A stretch of DNA of 64,000 nt from Tanypteryx hageni (GCA_028673005.1 CM054114.1:11749108-11813107); one strand, 5' to 3'. Numbered from the stretch's first letter, positions 35,314 through 47,905 are shown. The notes: generated from the sequence alone by a model not told the origin. Numbers and translations are program-made.

Positions 35314-35813
35314 NNNNNNNNNNNNNNNNNNNNNNNNNNNNNNNNNNNNNNNNNNNNNNNNNNNNNNNNNNNNNNNNNNNNNNNNNNNNNNNNNNNNNNN
35401 NNNNNNNNNNNNNNNNNNNNNNNNNNNNNNNNNNNNNNNNNNNNNNNNNNNNNNNNNNNNNNNNNNNNNNNNNNNNNNNNNNNNNNNNNNNNNNNNNNNN
35501 NNNNNNNNNNNNNNNNNNNNNNNNNNNNNNNNNNNNNNNNNNNNNNNNNNNNNNNNNNNNNNNNNNNNNNNNNNNNNNNNNNNNNNNNNNNNNNNNNNNN
35601 NNNNNNNNNNNNNNNNNNNNNNNNNNNNNNNNNNNNNNNNNNNNNNNNNNNNNNNNNNNNNNNNNNNNNNNNNNNNNNNNNNNNNNNNNNNNNNNNNNNN
35701 NNNNNNNNNNNNNNNNNNNNNNNNNNNNNNNNNNNNNNNNNNNNNNNNNNNNNNNNNNNNNNNNNNNNNNNNNNNNNNNNNNNNNNNNNNNNNNNNNNNN
35801 NNNNNNNNNNNNN
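35314..35813. other. Assembly gap (500 N)
   Basis: Exactly 500 unknown bases, the size of a conventional scaffold-gap placeholder. The right flank resumes directly inside a pyrimidine tandem repeat, so that repeat is probably why assembly failed. Real length is unknown, and open frames running across the Ns are meaningless. Confidence 0.98.
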
Positions 35814-36165
35814 TCTCTCCCTCCCCCCTCCCACCTTCTCCCTCGCTCTCACTCCCTCAACTCCTTCTCTCTCACTCTCTCTTCCATCCCTCTCTCCTCT
35901 CTTCCATCCCTCTCTCCCTCTTCCATCCCTCTCTCCCTCTTCCATCCCTCTCTCCCTCTTTCCATCCCTCTCTCCCTTCCTCTTCCATCCCTCTCTCTCC
36001 CTCTTCCCATCCCTCTCTCCCTCTTCCATCCCTCTCCTCTCCCTATTCCATCCCTCTCTCCTCCCCCCTACTCTTCTCCAATTTTTCCTCTCTTTCTCCA
36101 ATTCTTCATCTCTTCTCCAATTCTCCCTCCCTCCTTACATCATCTCTCCGTCTCTCCTTATAATT
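35814..36165 (+). repeat. Polypyrimidine minisatellite, right of the gap
   Basis: C/T-rich with degenerate CTCTTCCATCCCTCTCTCC units of about 17-20 bp. It becomes irregular (CTCCAATTCTTC) towards 36,165. The true extent to the left is hidden by the gap. Confidence 0.92.
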
Positions 36166-36223
36166 TCTTCTATTTGTTATACAGCTTTCCTCTCCTTTTT
36201 AACTTCATGTGTATATATTTAAA

Positions 36224-37364
36224 TACAGGAATCCCCTCGAGATCGGGGATACGTTCCTAGGAAACAGCGTATCTTTAAAAAACGTATATCGGGAGACATT
36301 TTCCCATATAATCCTTTGTTATAATGATTAATGTGCTCCCAACTCGAAAATTTCCATTTAGTCGTTACCTGAATATTATTATATATTGGCCATAATTTGC
36401 TAATATGTTGATTGCGATTTCTTTGCCTTTTCCTTAATTAAAACGAGCACCTATTACAATTACTTTGAATCTGCTCACAATCCAGATATTAAGTAACTTC
36501 TCTCATCTTCAACATAATAGGGTTCTGTTTCACAAGAGCAATCCGAGAGACACTTAAAGGGCGTAGCAGTTTTTGCACTATACTTCTATATTGTGCGCAC
36601 ATTTGATAGCAGAACGTTCAAAGTCGTAACAATTTCCGTTTTACGCTGTCCTTTTTCAAAGCAATTCACAACTTCGAGATTTTATTTCAAGGGAAATAGC
36701 CCGTTTTCTATTAGATGCAACTTGAACTTTATTTTCAGACATGAGGATTATTATTTTATATATAAAATACTGATGAAAAGTAATGTAATGAAATACCCAT
36801 GGATGCGAACACTGCAATAGAAAGGCGTAACTTAGTCAACTTGAGCAGTCCTATAGCCCCTGCAGCGTGCGTGATGTACACGTTTGGATCCACATTTCCA
36901 TTATGAGCTCTAATCTTTCGGGGACTTATTTATTATTTCTTCTGCAGTTGATTTTATGTATTCCTTTTTATGCCTACGTTCTTTTTCGTTTGTGTTTACA
37001 TTGTAGCTATTTTTTTCTTTCTCGGGTCTCCCCCTTAGTACAGCCCTCAATCAATTCGAAATTCTAGCTCTCGTGCGTTGGGTGGCGACGAAGCGTATCT
37101 AAGTGAATATACGTATGTGCTCAGAAATCGACATAGCCGAAAAATACACGCTTAATGGTTTAAATTCCACGGAAAATGTCACGCTTTTGGGGCTAATCTT
37201 TGGTGCTGAGAACATCGTATCATCGAGAGAAAAAAACAAGTCGTGACAATGAAATATTTAAATGATTGTAATGGCAAGGAAAGGTCACGTATCTCAAATT
37301 TTGTGACTTTAATTCTTAGCGATGAGGCGTATCTCGAATTGGCGTATCTCGAGGAATACTTGTA
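36224..37364. mobile_element. Tigger-type nonautonomous element
   Basis: Left end TACAGGAATCCCCTCGAGAT; right end reverse-complemented TACAAGTATTCCTCGAGATA. Both are TA-flanked CA-type ends with a shared CTCGAGAT block. GATACG/GCGTATCT motifs recur inside both ends. This layout matches pogo/Tigger MITEs. No transposase remains in the 1.1-kb interior, and the open frame at 36,593-36,820 is not recognisable. Confidence 0.65.
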
Positions 37365-39314
37365 TATGTTTCAAACCCTTCGAAATCTGAAAATTTTTCA
37401 CCTAAGAAGGATTAGAAACCAGCCCAGGCTTATGCTGTCTGTTTGTGAACCACAGATTAAAATTGAGAGCATTAACCTTGGCCAGGAAAATTAGCATTAT
37501 AACTTACACGTTTGAAGAATCGGATTATTTACTGTACATAATTATGATTTTATAAATTATTTGCAGGTATACCTGGCGTTTCTCGGGTCATTAAATCGAG
37601 TAGATAATTTTATTGTTTAGTAAAAATTAGATTAAAATTGTTTTAAAATAAATATTAGATTTGAAGTTAATATTTTTATCATTAAATCATTTTTAGGAAG
37701 GAAGTTCATGAATGAAGGAAATCCATTCAGATGTCAGATAGTGCTTGTTAGTAGACTACGTTCTGGTTTTTCTGTCTTAGCTGATTTAAAAGAACCGGCT
37801 AAAGATTTTAAGATAGCAAGGTTAGAAACTTGCGAGACGAAATCATTTTTAGCCGAATTTTATTATTGAAAGCATAACCGGAATTCACTGAATGCGAGTG
37901 CGGTGTGATTTATTAAATTTAACAAATAATAATGAAAACTAAAAAGTAAAACATAAATACGAATTAACAAATTAAGAAAAAAACTTTTGTTAGCGTTTGT
38001 AAATGTGTGGAGTGTTAAATATGGATAACTTCAATTACTCAGATAAAAGTTGCGTGGTTTGCTAATTAAAAAGTTCATCATATCTATTTATATTAAACTT
38101 AACAACATCCTTGTTTGGGATACATTGCTATAATTAAAATATTTTTGCTATGAAGCATGAAATTCATTTCATCTTATATCTCTACATCAACAGAATATTG
38201 CTTTAACGGGATATTTGCGTTTTTCTCCTAACATATTAACGAGTAACGAAAATGTGGACGCTTTTGAAATATTTTGTGTTAGAGGAGATTAGTCAACCTT
38301 GAGGCATGAATTTCCGGTTCTTTGGCGTGTGAAAGTGCGCGAAACAGAGTTTTCGGCTATTTCGTAGCGACTAGTCAATTGCATTCGCGAAAAGTCAGCT
38401 CTTCCCTCTTATTCGACTCTAACGCTTTGCTTCTTAAAAAGACGTCTTTCCCCTCAAGCGATCCTTTGTTCGGAGGCAGACGTCGCGTCCCACATTTTAG
38501 GGACAAAGGCTCGACTGAGATTCAAAAAGGTGTTTGTCCACGTAATAGTGCGCGGAAATCGGCGAATTTATAGTCGCTCTTTTTTACTGCCTCCTTAATT
38601 CGCCAGCGGCCAACTGGACCGTAGAGGACACGGAACGACCTCGCTTCAGGGTCGTTTTTACGTCTTCTTAACCGCCCTCTGTTCCCCGCCGACCACCCCC
38701 CTGACCAAGTCTCTCTTTTGTGGTAGGCTCAGAACATACCAAAGGGTGTAAAAAAAAACAGGCCTTGTTCACTCGATGAAAATTTTATTGCAGCAGTCTG
38801 AAAATTTTAACACCAGCTTTTAGGATGCGGTTGATCTAATATGATTAGGCGTAATTTTACTGGAATAGCTCTAAGATAACTTCTAGTCGTCAAAGCTACT
38901 TGGCAAAATGTAATCTTCCAACCTTTTTTCCATTCATGTTTTCTCATACAATTAATGTCGATGATATAATAAATGTAATTAACTCGAGAAGCCTTTGCCT
39001 GGTGGAATTCCATTATAGTAAGTGAACGGGAAAAGATTTTTTATGCCGCTTATGTTTTTCCTTTGAATGTCTAATAAAAACTTTTTCGATAAAATTGAAT
39101 GTGATCGCACGAATAAATCGTTGGAAATTGAAGCATTTATAGCCCCCGTTTGCTTCGAAGGTTGTGGCGGTAAATGGAATGTGGCGAGGCATGGCCTAAA
39201 AGCAATGTTTTATGGATGAAACTAGGAGGGAGAAAGGGATTAATTGAGTGTGTGGAGTGGTTTGATGTCTTAGCAGTGTTTGTGAGATGAATATTTGCGA
39301 GAATATTTAGATAG
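37365..39314. other. Unique noncoding DNA, CpG-richer at 38.3-38.7 kb
   Basis: AT-rich except for about 38,320-38,720. No gene is recognised. The 83-codon frame at 38,322 shows no family resemblance. Confidence 0.35.
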
Positions 39315-39322
39315 ATCTAGAC

Positions 39323-39624
39323 CAGAGGTGTCCAACCTGCGGCCCGCGAAGGATTTTTGTGCGGCCCGGGGAAGCTATGGTGAAAAAGCAATCCGAAAAA
39401 TTTTAAACACAATTTCATTAATTTTTATGAAAATTTGGATAATAAAGCTTTCAATATTGAAATGTTAACTATTAAAAACCTTATTTAGACTCGGTTTTCA
39501 CTCATATGCCACCTCAGAATCCGATTTAAATGATAATCCTGCCCGCCGAAGAATTGACAGCTTCCAATGATTCTAATGATTTGCGACCACCGATGCGGCC
39601 CGTAGAAAAGGTTGGAAACCACTG
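39323..39624. mobile_element. hAT MITE with 8-bp TSD
   Basis: Starts CAGAGGTGTCCAACCTGCGG and ends GAAAAGGTTGGAAACCACTG. These are hAT-type inverted ends with the familiar CCAACCTGCGGCCCGC motif. Perfect target duplications ATCTAGAC lie at 39,315-39,322 and 39,625-39,632. The element is 302 bp and noncoding. Confidence 0.92.
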
Positions 39625-39859
39625 ATCTAGACGATTTTCCCCTATTTAGGAAGGGGAATAAACACGTAGTTTGTCTCCCGGAAAAAATGCTCCGCTTAGA
39701 ATCTCCGACAGCCTAGTATAAATTGATGGCCTAATTCACCAATGGTAACGTAAAACGTCTGAACTTGCAGCGAGAGTTGCTTAATGTAGTCGCCTATTCA
39801 TTCCGGGAAGATCCTTGCCCTTCCTCAATCGCTTGTTTGTTTACTCGCATTCTCTAAAC

Positions 39860-40330
39860 CAGCGGTTCCCAACCTTTTTCACTTCACGAACCCCTTGAGC
39901 TAACCTATTTCTCGTCGCGAACCCTTTAGATTAACCTCTTATCTTCGCGAACCCCTTGAGTTGCAACAGTTTTGGCGGCGAACCCCTTATTATAATTGAG
40001 AGTTAAATTTGTAAAAGCAAATATTTTTGAACGCGTTTAATTCATGAAAAATAAAAATTTTATATAGCACATAGTATATAGACGTTTACAATAAAATCAG
40101 AATCTCTGATGTTTGTCATCAGTTTCTAGTCAGTACCCCTATAAAATTCAAATATGATTCTTGAAGCATAAGAAAAATTTAAAATAAAACCATGTAACTA
40201 ATTTGAAAGAAATTAAAATATTGGTAAGAATTGTAAAAACCAAGAAAAAGACGCCATTACCAAATTTTTCTAGCGAACCCCCTAGATTTACTTCGCGAAT
40301 CCATAAGGGTACGCCGGTTGGGATACGCTG
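39860..40330. mobile_element. hAT MITE with 8-bp TSD
   Basis: Starts CAGCGGTTCCCAACCTTTTT and ends CGGTTGGGATACGCTG. Perfect duplications CTCTAAAC at 39,852-39,859 and 40,331-40,338. Near the left end, GCGAACCCCTT-type units repeat four times about 40 bp apart. The interior segment around 40,077-40,130 is the reverse complement of about 54,595-54,650, so this and the element at 54,403 belong to one family in opposite orientation. Confidence 0.92.
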
Positions 40331-40338
40331 CTCTAAAC

Positions 40339-41890
40339 CAAGATTCCACATTACAATGAGTGAATTCAAAAGCACTTCCAAGTATAAAGTTCCTGTCTGT
40401 TTTTAGACACTTGGGAAATTTTCCACTTCGGAGCTCTCGCAAGTGTTCCAAATAGATAGTAGATAGATACACGATAGATAGATAGATAGTTGTTGGGCTT
40501 TTCCTCGAGAAGTTTCTTTTGCGATATCGCCTATCTCATATGGGGTGAATAATATCCGATTTTGACTCGACATGATTTCAACCTTACATCTTTGCACGGA
40601 GATATTAGTTCATTTTAATAACGGTGTTAAAGTTTTGACATAAGTAAATTTTTACCAACAAATAAATACAAGTTTATATGTTTTTCATTAAAAGCGCTGC
40701 TTAAAATTTCTGAAAGCACATTTGTTTTAGTTTATTGTAAGTTTCATGAACATTATGTAACTTATAATGAAAGTTAGCTTTAGAGCAGAATTTTAGTTTT
40801 TGTTAACTTACTCCAAATGTCTCTATCGATAATTTTTATGATTTCTTTGTGTTATTCATCTATTGAAAATATAGAATCTCCGTTGAAAGCTAACTTTCAT
40901 ATATCATAAAGTTATGAAAGGAAGAAAAACTTGTATATTCACCGTTACAAACACTTCGGCGGTTTAAAGATTCGGAAAAGTATCTCAATATCTCTGACCC
41001 TAATGGGAATTGAAAATTGCGAGTGCAATCCAACTATGAAATCTAATATAATGTCGTATTATCTCAACTTTGTTTTTAGCATCGAAAAACGGCGTTTATG
41101 TATATTTAATAACCTCACTTGAGGATCTCTTAAAATCAGCATACCACAGTTAAAATTATAGCTATGTTTGCATTCTCTTGGTGAGATTATAACGTCCTTG
41201 CGGATTTTGTGAGTCAGGCACACTATCCACTCCTTTTAATTCTCCACTAATTTTCAAATTTTCGTATTTTTTCACGATTGCGCTAGACGTGTTTTGTTCA
41301 AAGTCTTTATTTGAATTTTAATGTGGTTCCATTTTAAATGGCCTTTTTTTCAGTAAGTTTCTGTCGCTCTGAATGGCAGTGACTTTGCGATTATCTCACC
41401 TCAGTTGTACTGTGTTGTGCTATGTCAGTAAGATCGTCATGCAATACTGTGATGCACTTATTTTTAAATTAGAGGAAAGAATGACTTTTGTGCTCGTATC
41501 CAAGCGGTAAAGAGTGCATTCATCGAAATTACCCCAGATTTTCTCGTTAAAAAAAGAATTTTTAACCTTTTAATCCCCTGCCGTTTTTCTCAAAAAATAA
41601 TTATCGAAATCTGCTGTTGGCCTTTAATTCGATGTGTGATCATTTCCATTTCTCAAAATACTATGGAGATCACCAAACTGAAATTTCACGTGAGGGGGCA
41701 TGGACAGTTCATCAGTTAGAATCACCTTGCCGTGAATAACCAGTGAAGACGGAACCTCCTAGCTTAAATGCTAGTAATCACCATTTTTTGGCTACATGAG
41801 CATTTGCTGCTTTAATGTCAGTTTTATAGTCTCGGTTTTTATTAAATTAATGTAAATATCGTTGGTAGCTCAATAACTTTGGCTAGATTA
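40339..41890. other. AT-rich unique DNA with a short GATA run
   Basis: A (GATA)n-type stretch lies at about 40,455-40,490. No gene is recognised in the remainder. Confidence 0.45.
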
Positions 41891-41958
41891 TTAAAAGTAA
41901 AATACTCCTTTAGTCAAACAATTATAATTGTTTGGCTAAAGGAGTATTTTACTTTTAA
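41891..41958. repeat. 68-bp near-perfect palindrome, no loop
   Basis: TTAAAAGTAAAATACTCCTT at 41,891 is followed, with no spacer, by its reverse complement ending at 41,958. The centre is ATTAT/AATT between 41,924 and 41,925. Of 34 base pairs only one is mismatched (T at 41,914 against G at 41,935), and it would be a G-U pair in RNA. Confidence 0.97.
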
Positions 41959-42590
41959 ATTAATGTAAGGATAGTGTCTTCATTTTAACCTTTTTTTAGT
42001 GATAAAGGTTATTACAAGGTATTAGATGTTGGTCATTTTTTTGCACCTATGGAAGGGAACCCACAACCTCGATTCTATACTGGAATTTTTTTGCTCTCTA
42101 CTTTATCCTGGAGAATTATCCCCTCGAACCCTCGCCAGTTGTCCTTCAAAGTCGGCCTTCGCGTACTCCTGTATACTGGATCCTCATCCTCTCCCTCCCT
42201 CTCTACCTCCCCCCTCTCTCTTCTTCTCTACATATTTTCACCCTACCGATCTATCTTATATGGATATTAATTTATGTACATATGTGTTTATAAATTACTT
42301 TTTCCCTCTTTTTCAAATTATTGTTTTTTTCCTCTGAACTTTTAAGGATTTTTTCGGAGTTTTTAATACCTCTCTTCTCTTCGTAGGTGTTTTCCGCAGT
42401 GGGGCATTGTTTCTGCGTTTAAACAAAGCTGATGCAGTTTTTTTCGACCCACAAAACTAGCATTACTCTGTGGTTTATACTCTATGATCTATTAACCGAA
42501 TATATAATTAATTTGTAATTGATATAATATGTATTATAATTCATTCATTGATTTGTTATTAATATTTAAATATTGCAATTGCATGACAAA
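41959..42590. other. Noncoding with short pyrimidine patch
   Basis: Contains a C/T stretch at about 42,181-42,232 (CCTCCCCCCTCTCTCTTC). Nothing else is recognised. Confidence 0.4.
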
Positions 42591-42680
42591 AGGGTTAAAT
42601 GTGAGAAGGGAGTATTTAGTCTCAATTTCGCCCCCAATAAAGTCGTTTTTTCTGTCTATCTATCTTCTCTCTCTCTCTCC
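42591..42680 (+). repeat. LINE-like 3' tail, copy 2
   Basis: GGGTTAAATGTGAGAAGGGA, then TTTAGTCTCAATTTCGCCC and AATAAAGTCG, then TCTATC/CTCTCT simple repeat. It aligns with 22,870-22,940. The upstream boundary is not clear. This is probably a severely 5'-truncated retrotransposon copy. Confidence 0.6.
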
Positions 42681-43760
42681 ATCGCTCGTGGACCCGAAAT
42701 TATAGCCCCGTAAAATATATAAATAACGATCTATTTGCTGCTTAATAGGAGCCACTGCATCACTACACTCTCTCTTCCTTCGCACTCGAGGGTGACGAGG
42801 GAAGAATCTTGTATCGCGGTCACTTTCCTATAACATCTAACCAATCCGTCACTGTGGGTGTCCTGCCGCTGCACTGCGCATTCGTGAGGAGATTGCACGA
42901 GAGCGCCCTCTCGCGGTTCTCCTCGCGTTTTGGTTTTCGCTCCGCCACTCCGCTGCTGTGCAGAAAACCCCCTCGGTTCTCTTTCCCGGACTGTCGTGGA
43001 ACCGACAAACGGTTACTATGGCTACCGGTTCTCCCACTCGCCTCGCCCCGTTCCCCGCGCCGCTCCTTCTGTCTCCCAGAACGACGATAAAAATCGCATT
43101 TTATGTCAATTTTCCATTCCTCCGATAATCTCGACTCCTTCCTCCGCAAATCCCTTCTCCTCTCCTCACTTCGGACTCGCTTTTCGTGCTTCTTTTTTTC
43201 CCCCTCCCGATACTCGTAACGTTCGTTTTTAAGTTCCGTGCTTTTCGCATTTAGGGCGGCGGCGTAAACTATATTCCTTGACGTTTGAATTAAGATGCGA
43301 AGCGTTGACGCGGTTCGAGAGGGCACATCATTTAAGCAAAACTGTGGTTTTTTTTGCGGCGTCCGCCGATATATATTTGCTGTTTTTTCGTCTCCGTGGG
43401 AGCGGCTTCGAAAGCTGTTCTAAAAGGATTCCATTTTGTATCCGCGTCTGTCCGCTCGGACTGCACTCAGCCGAGGGGAAATTTCACAAGGAATGCGAAC
43501 CTCTTTCTTTCCCTATTTATTGTCGGTGAGAGAGGGGGAGAGAGGAAGGGAATGAGAGGGAGGGGTGGGTAAGTGGATTGGGGGGAGGGCAGACTGTGGG
43601 GAGAGGGGGAACGACGGTTTCACGATCGCCACCGAGCCGTCGACGGTTCGATCCTCGTCGGGTTCTTTCTTTAGCCTTTATTCTGAAAGAGCCGAAAAAG
43701 TTTTAATTGTATCACAATATCAACCCATGTGTACAGAATGTGTATACTGTTAATATACAT
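42681..43760. other. CpG-rich unique region
   Basis: Locally GC- and CpG-rich for roughly 900 bases, including purine runs at about 43,530-43,610. A 168-codon minus-strand frame (42,820-43,326) is Arg/Glu/Lys-rich in its middle because of the underlying composition, overlaps frames on the other strand and shows no domain. A CpG-island-like promoter or an untranslated exon is possible, but no start, splice site or TATA box can be defended. Confidence 0.35.
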
Positions 43761-46095
43761 AATCCGATTTTTCCATAGTATATGTAGGTATTCCAATTTT
43801 TTGCAGTAGTTATAGTATCTAAGCGTTTTATTATGGTAAAAGTTTTCTCGTTATTTTATCCAACTCCTTGTTTTTTTCTATCAGCATTTCTGGAGCATTA
43901 ATGATCGTGATCAGTATTTTTTAATTCTAATTTCGAAATGATCGTTGATATTTATTCTTTTCATTATAAACAATGAGAGACGCAGAAATGACCATATGTA
44001 CTTTTAATTTTTCATATTGGTATAAGGATGGGAAAATAAAAGATTACACGCGCATATTTGGCATCATGCGGCGTATTTGATGAAATACATATTATGAAAT
44101 ATATGGTGAATGTGGTAACCTGGTCGCCGCAGGTTTGAACAGCGAATCTATTAACGACTGGCAGCCTAGCTCTTGATCGAGAGTAAAAATCGTACTTGCC
44201 GAAGTATTACAATTAGCGGATTTTCATTATATTCTCGTCTGAAACGACATTTTGTGAATAGTATATGGTTTAAAAACTAGTTGTCCGATGAAACTGACAT
44301 AAATATAAGATTTTTGCAAACATTTTTATATTCAAGTTTAAGAAAAAATTTGTTTGGTAGAATTCATACGTATCTCCTGTTTCGGTAGTTATTGTAATTT
44401 ATAAAGAGAAATTTCAAAATTCTGAATATCTTTCCAGCCTTCTTTTTTGCTTATTCTCCACGTTGCCCTTTTACGAGCTAAAAGGAACTTTTTGTGACCC
44501 TGTACCACAGTTGCATGTTCTATAATTTAAATGCGTAATGTGTAGCGCACCAATACAACTGCCAATAAGTGAACAAAGTCAGTATCAAATTTCAGTGCAG
44601 TATTTCTTACCAACTTATTATTACAATTCAGTCGGCAGGAAAAAATATAAACATTGTCAGTGACTTTCTATGCGAATTTATCAAATATGATGTTTTTAAT
44701 TCTTTTAATCAATAATTTTGACAGAGAAAAGGCCGTTTGTAAAACTAATAAAAAGTGGTAGATTATTTCTGATGACTTCCGAGTGATGTTTGAGGATTAC
44801 TACTGTCATTTCGTGACTAGTCACATTTTAATATGGTTGTTAATCAGTTATGAATTTTTTAAGCTTACAAATTTACAAATGCTTTGAGTATGTAATATAG
44901 CTCGACTTTTTTATTTATATATATTTTACCGAACATTTCACGAGATAATTAGGGGGCAGGTGCTGAATGCGCTTCATAGATTTAATTCCTATATAGGAAA
45001 CGGATCATTGAGGTTTGAAACGTCCAAAAAGTGAGTCGAAGCGCCCCATGCGGCCCCATAAGTGATTTTAAGGCAGCACGCGGCTCTTTAATAATATTAG
45101 GTGACTCGTGCTGCGCAATGCTACCATTAAGACTCCACAGATAGCATTCCGTTTTATCAACGTTTATCTAGGCTATTCGAGAACATGAATCTGCAACATT
45201 TCTTTTTATCTATGCCAATAAATAAAATCTTTATTTCCATCTAAACAGCTGATATAAGAGTGCAAAAGTGAAGAAGATACGGGCAATAAGGCTGGAAGGA
45301 GTCTTTTTATCTGCTAAATCAAAATAATTACAGATAAATAGAAATTTGGCGATTATGTCCTATCTCTCCCTCCAAATTAGCAAATCGCTGTCTCGTGAAT
45401 AATTCAGTGTTCATTACGATGTTGAATACAAACATATAAGAAATGCAAAGCGCTACTGGCGAAGGTACAGTGACAAAGATGATGCATTCATCTCTCGAAT
45501 GTTTATTTTGGAAGGCGTTATCTGGCACTCGTAATGTCGTAAGATGTGTTCCCCTTGGTTCCGTATCGGGCCTGCGATGCTTCCCTTCACTTGTCGTCCG
45601 CGCCTTCTCTCCTTCCTTTTCTTAATCGATCTCCGGAGAGTCTCCTTTTCCCAGAGGCGCTCGTTCTTACAATGTATTAACTCGCTTCCCGGTGCGATGC
45701 ATCTCGGGACTCGCGATTCCTTGTCACCGTTCCAACTTCTCCCGCTTTCCCCGACAACTCTCGTAAGGTCTTCTTGTCAACCGCGCTGACTCCTTCGTAT
45801 TAATAAAATCCGCGTGCAGTTGTAGCTTTTTTCATTTGTTTCTCGGATTGCGGTTTCACATTTGTGTTCAGTTTGTCTTATAAATCAAATCTTTGTTTTT
45901 TGACGTTTTCGCAGATTTTGATGTTGTAGAATTTTAAACTAGGTATTAAAATTTATTAGAATTGGAAGTGCGATAATTATTATATTCTAATTTATGTCAT
46001 TGCTCAATTTTATGTCGAAAGCGTATGGCAGGGGTTGACATCTCACCTTACCAACAATCTGTTAACATTCTGCATCCGAGAAAAAGTCAATTGTA
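43761..46095. other. Unique AT-rich noncoding DNA
   Basis: No gene is recognised. Fragments at about 45,048-45,112 (GCGCCCCATGCGGCCCCATA) recall internal sequence of hAT MITEs, but no termini are present. CAGGGGTTGACATCTCACC at 46,030 could be a lone hAT end. Confidence 0.35.
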
Positions 46096-46103
46096 CGTGT
46101 CGG

Positions 46104-46529
46104 CAGCGCTGTAACTAGCTATTTTAGCACCCAGGGCAAACTACTAAATATAAGAAATTCTCTAATACCTATATGGATTTACGGTGTACAATGAATAAAT
46201 AAAAATAAACTATAAATGATATAATTTCTTACTATAAATGGACATAATTTAAATACATAATTATATATATAATTACATACATAATTACACGTACATAATT
46301 AAAATACAGAAAGTATAAATATTTTAATATTAAAGAGTTACTCTATGTGATTTTAATGCAGCAAACTCATCAATAGCATCATCTAAATTTATAGTTTCTG
46401 CTATGCGTAATGTCTGGAACAAGTATAGTAGTGAAATTTCCCTTGTCCTTGCCTTTAACAATTTTTGCGCGCCTTCTTTAGTTACGCCCGGAGCAGATGC
46501 CCCGCTTGCCCGCCCTAGTTACGGCGCTG
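46104..46529 (-). mobile_element. hAT element, internally deleted, with TSD
   Basis: Ends CAGCGCTGTAACTAG (left) and CTAGTTACGGCGCTG (right) are near-perfect 15-bp inverted repeats. Target duplications CGTGTCGG are perfect at 46,096-46,103 and 46,530-46,537. On the minus strand near 46,340-46,400 the peptide INLDDAIDEFAALKSHRVTL resembles the last residues of hAT transposases (family pattern LDDVINDFA-KKSR). The element is therefore probably a deletion derivative that kept the 3' end of the gene. Confidence 0.9.
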
Positions 46530-46537
46530 CGTGTCGG

Positions 46538-47340
46538 TGTTGGACAGCAGTAGACGCAATTTTGCCATGAATGATGCGGTTGTCAGGTGTTTTTTTTTCA
46601 AGGCTTTCTTGAAAGTACATCGTGAAATCATGAATTTGCTCGACATGTTTCTAAAAATCATAGCTGCTTCTGCCATTTTAGGAACAAAGTCCTGAAGTGC
46701 TGAAAATATTCTTGCCGTGTATTTTGTCCTAACCGATTGATAGTTCCTTTAAATTCACGTCTAACAAGTTTTCAAAGGGAAAGCTTAAAGGAGCAGGATA
46801 GTTTCTCCATTCCTTCGCTCAATATGTTGTTGTAAATAAGTTTCCCGAGACTCTTACGATAAAGGACGGATCATCGCCGCCAAAGGAACCCTTATATCCA
46901 TAAATAATAAAATATATTCCAGTTTACATTGAATCGTTTACTCCAAAAGGACCGTTTTTCTCCTTGATTCATAATTCCGTGGACATTAAGTAAGTTTCCC
47001 CCCCCTCGATATTGTAAAAAAACCTCGCTCCCCAAAGATTCGGTCAGCCGGGAAAAAAACTCGAATCTGCATCGGAAACCGGTCGTTGGGTCCGACACGC
47101 CATCCGCAAGTACGGCATGTCCTCTCGAGTCGGAGGCGGGGTGGAGGCGGAGTGGAGGCGAGATGGAGCCGAGGTGGCGGAGGGCGCAAGCGGATTTGGA
47201 CGCCGCAGAGATCTTCCTGGGGCCGCCGGCGAAGGTTAATTCCGTCTCGCCTTATCCAAGAATAAGTTGGAGCCCACAATTGTATCACTTTGAGACATCG
47301 CTAGGTGACGGCGGAGTGTGAGTGGAGTACGGTACACTCG
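46538..47340. other. Unique noncoding DNA, GC-rich at 47.1-47.25 kb
   Basis: A run of GTGGAGGCG-type units lies at about 47,135-47,180. No gene is recognised. Confidence 0.4.
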
Positions 47341-47745
47341 CTAAGAGGGAATGCCCTCCCCTCCTCCTCCTCAAGGTGGAGGGAGGGGGAAAAATGGAGG
47401 GAGCAGGTGGCGGGAGAAGTGCACACGTGAGATGGAAGTGGTCGAAGGAGTGGGAATAGGAGGGAATAGAGAGAGGAGGGAATGGAGAGAGGAGGAAATA
47501 GAGAGAGGAGGGAATGGAGAGAGGAGGGAATGGAGAGAGGAGGGAATGGAGAGAGGAGGGAATGGAGAGAGGAGGGAATGGAGAGAGGAGGGAATGGAGA
47601 GAGGAGGGAATGGAGAGAGGAGGGAATGGAGAGAGTAGGGAATAGAGAGAGGAGGGAATAGAGAGGAGGGAATAGAGATAGGAGGAGAGAATAGAGGGAG
47701 AGGAAGAGGGAATATGGAAAGGCGAGAGGAGGGGGGAGGGTGCGA
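47341..47745 (+). repeat. Polypurine minisatellite, 16-bp unit
   Basis: GGAGAGAGGAGGGAAT 16-mers run from about 47,457 to 47,670 with degenerate flanks. A 16-bp unit yields a 16-residue period in a single frame, which produces the spurious 95-codon frame at 47,351-47,638. Confidence 0.94.
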
Positions 47746-47829
47746 ATCTTAAGCAGACGTCACTGGATCAGAAGTATGGAGGCGATGCACTTAATGCAAT
47801 TCGAAACCGCGGAAGCGAATGCTTATTGG

Positions 47830-47905
47830 CTGACCGAAGCGAGGTCTCTCCCGTTGAGTCCCTGTGCACTTGGTCAGTTTGTTCTACGATAACTGCATTT
47901 GCATT
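47830..47905 (+). repeat. Partial copy of the 48.1/63.1-kb repeat
   Basis: TCTCTCCCGTTGAGTCCCTG, then TGCACTTGGTCAGTTTGTTC and ATAACTGC match the start of the copies at 48,118 and 63,150. Confidence 0.55.

Noticed and set aside
35232..36260. Frames of 289-335 codons
   Set aside because: They run through the 500-N gap and a simple repeat.
42820..43326. 168-codon minus-strand frame, basic and acidic
   Set aside because: CpG- and purine-rich local composition lowers stop frequency; opposite-strand frames overlap and no domain or splice context is visible.
47351..47638. 95-codon frame with a 16-residue Arg/Glu/Gly repeat
   Set aside because: Explained by a 16-bp purine repeat.
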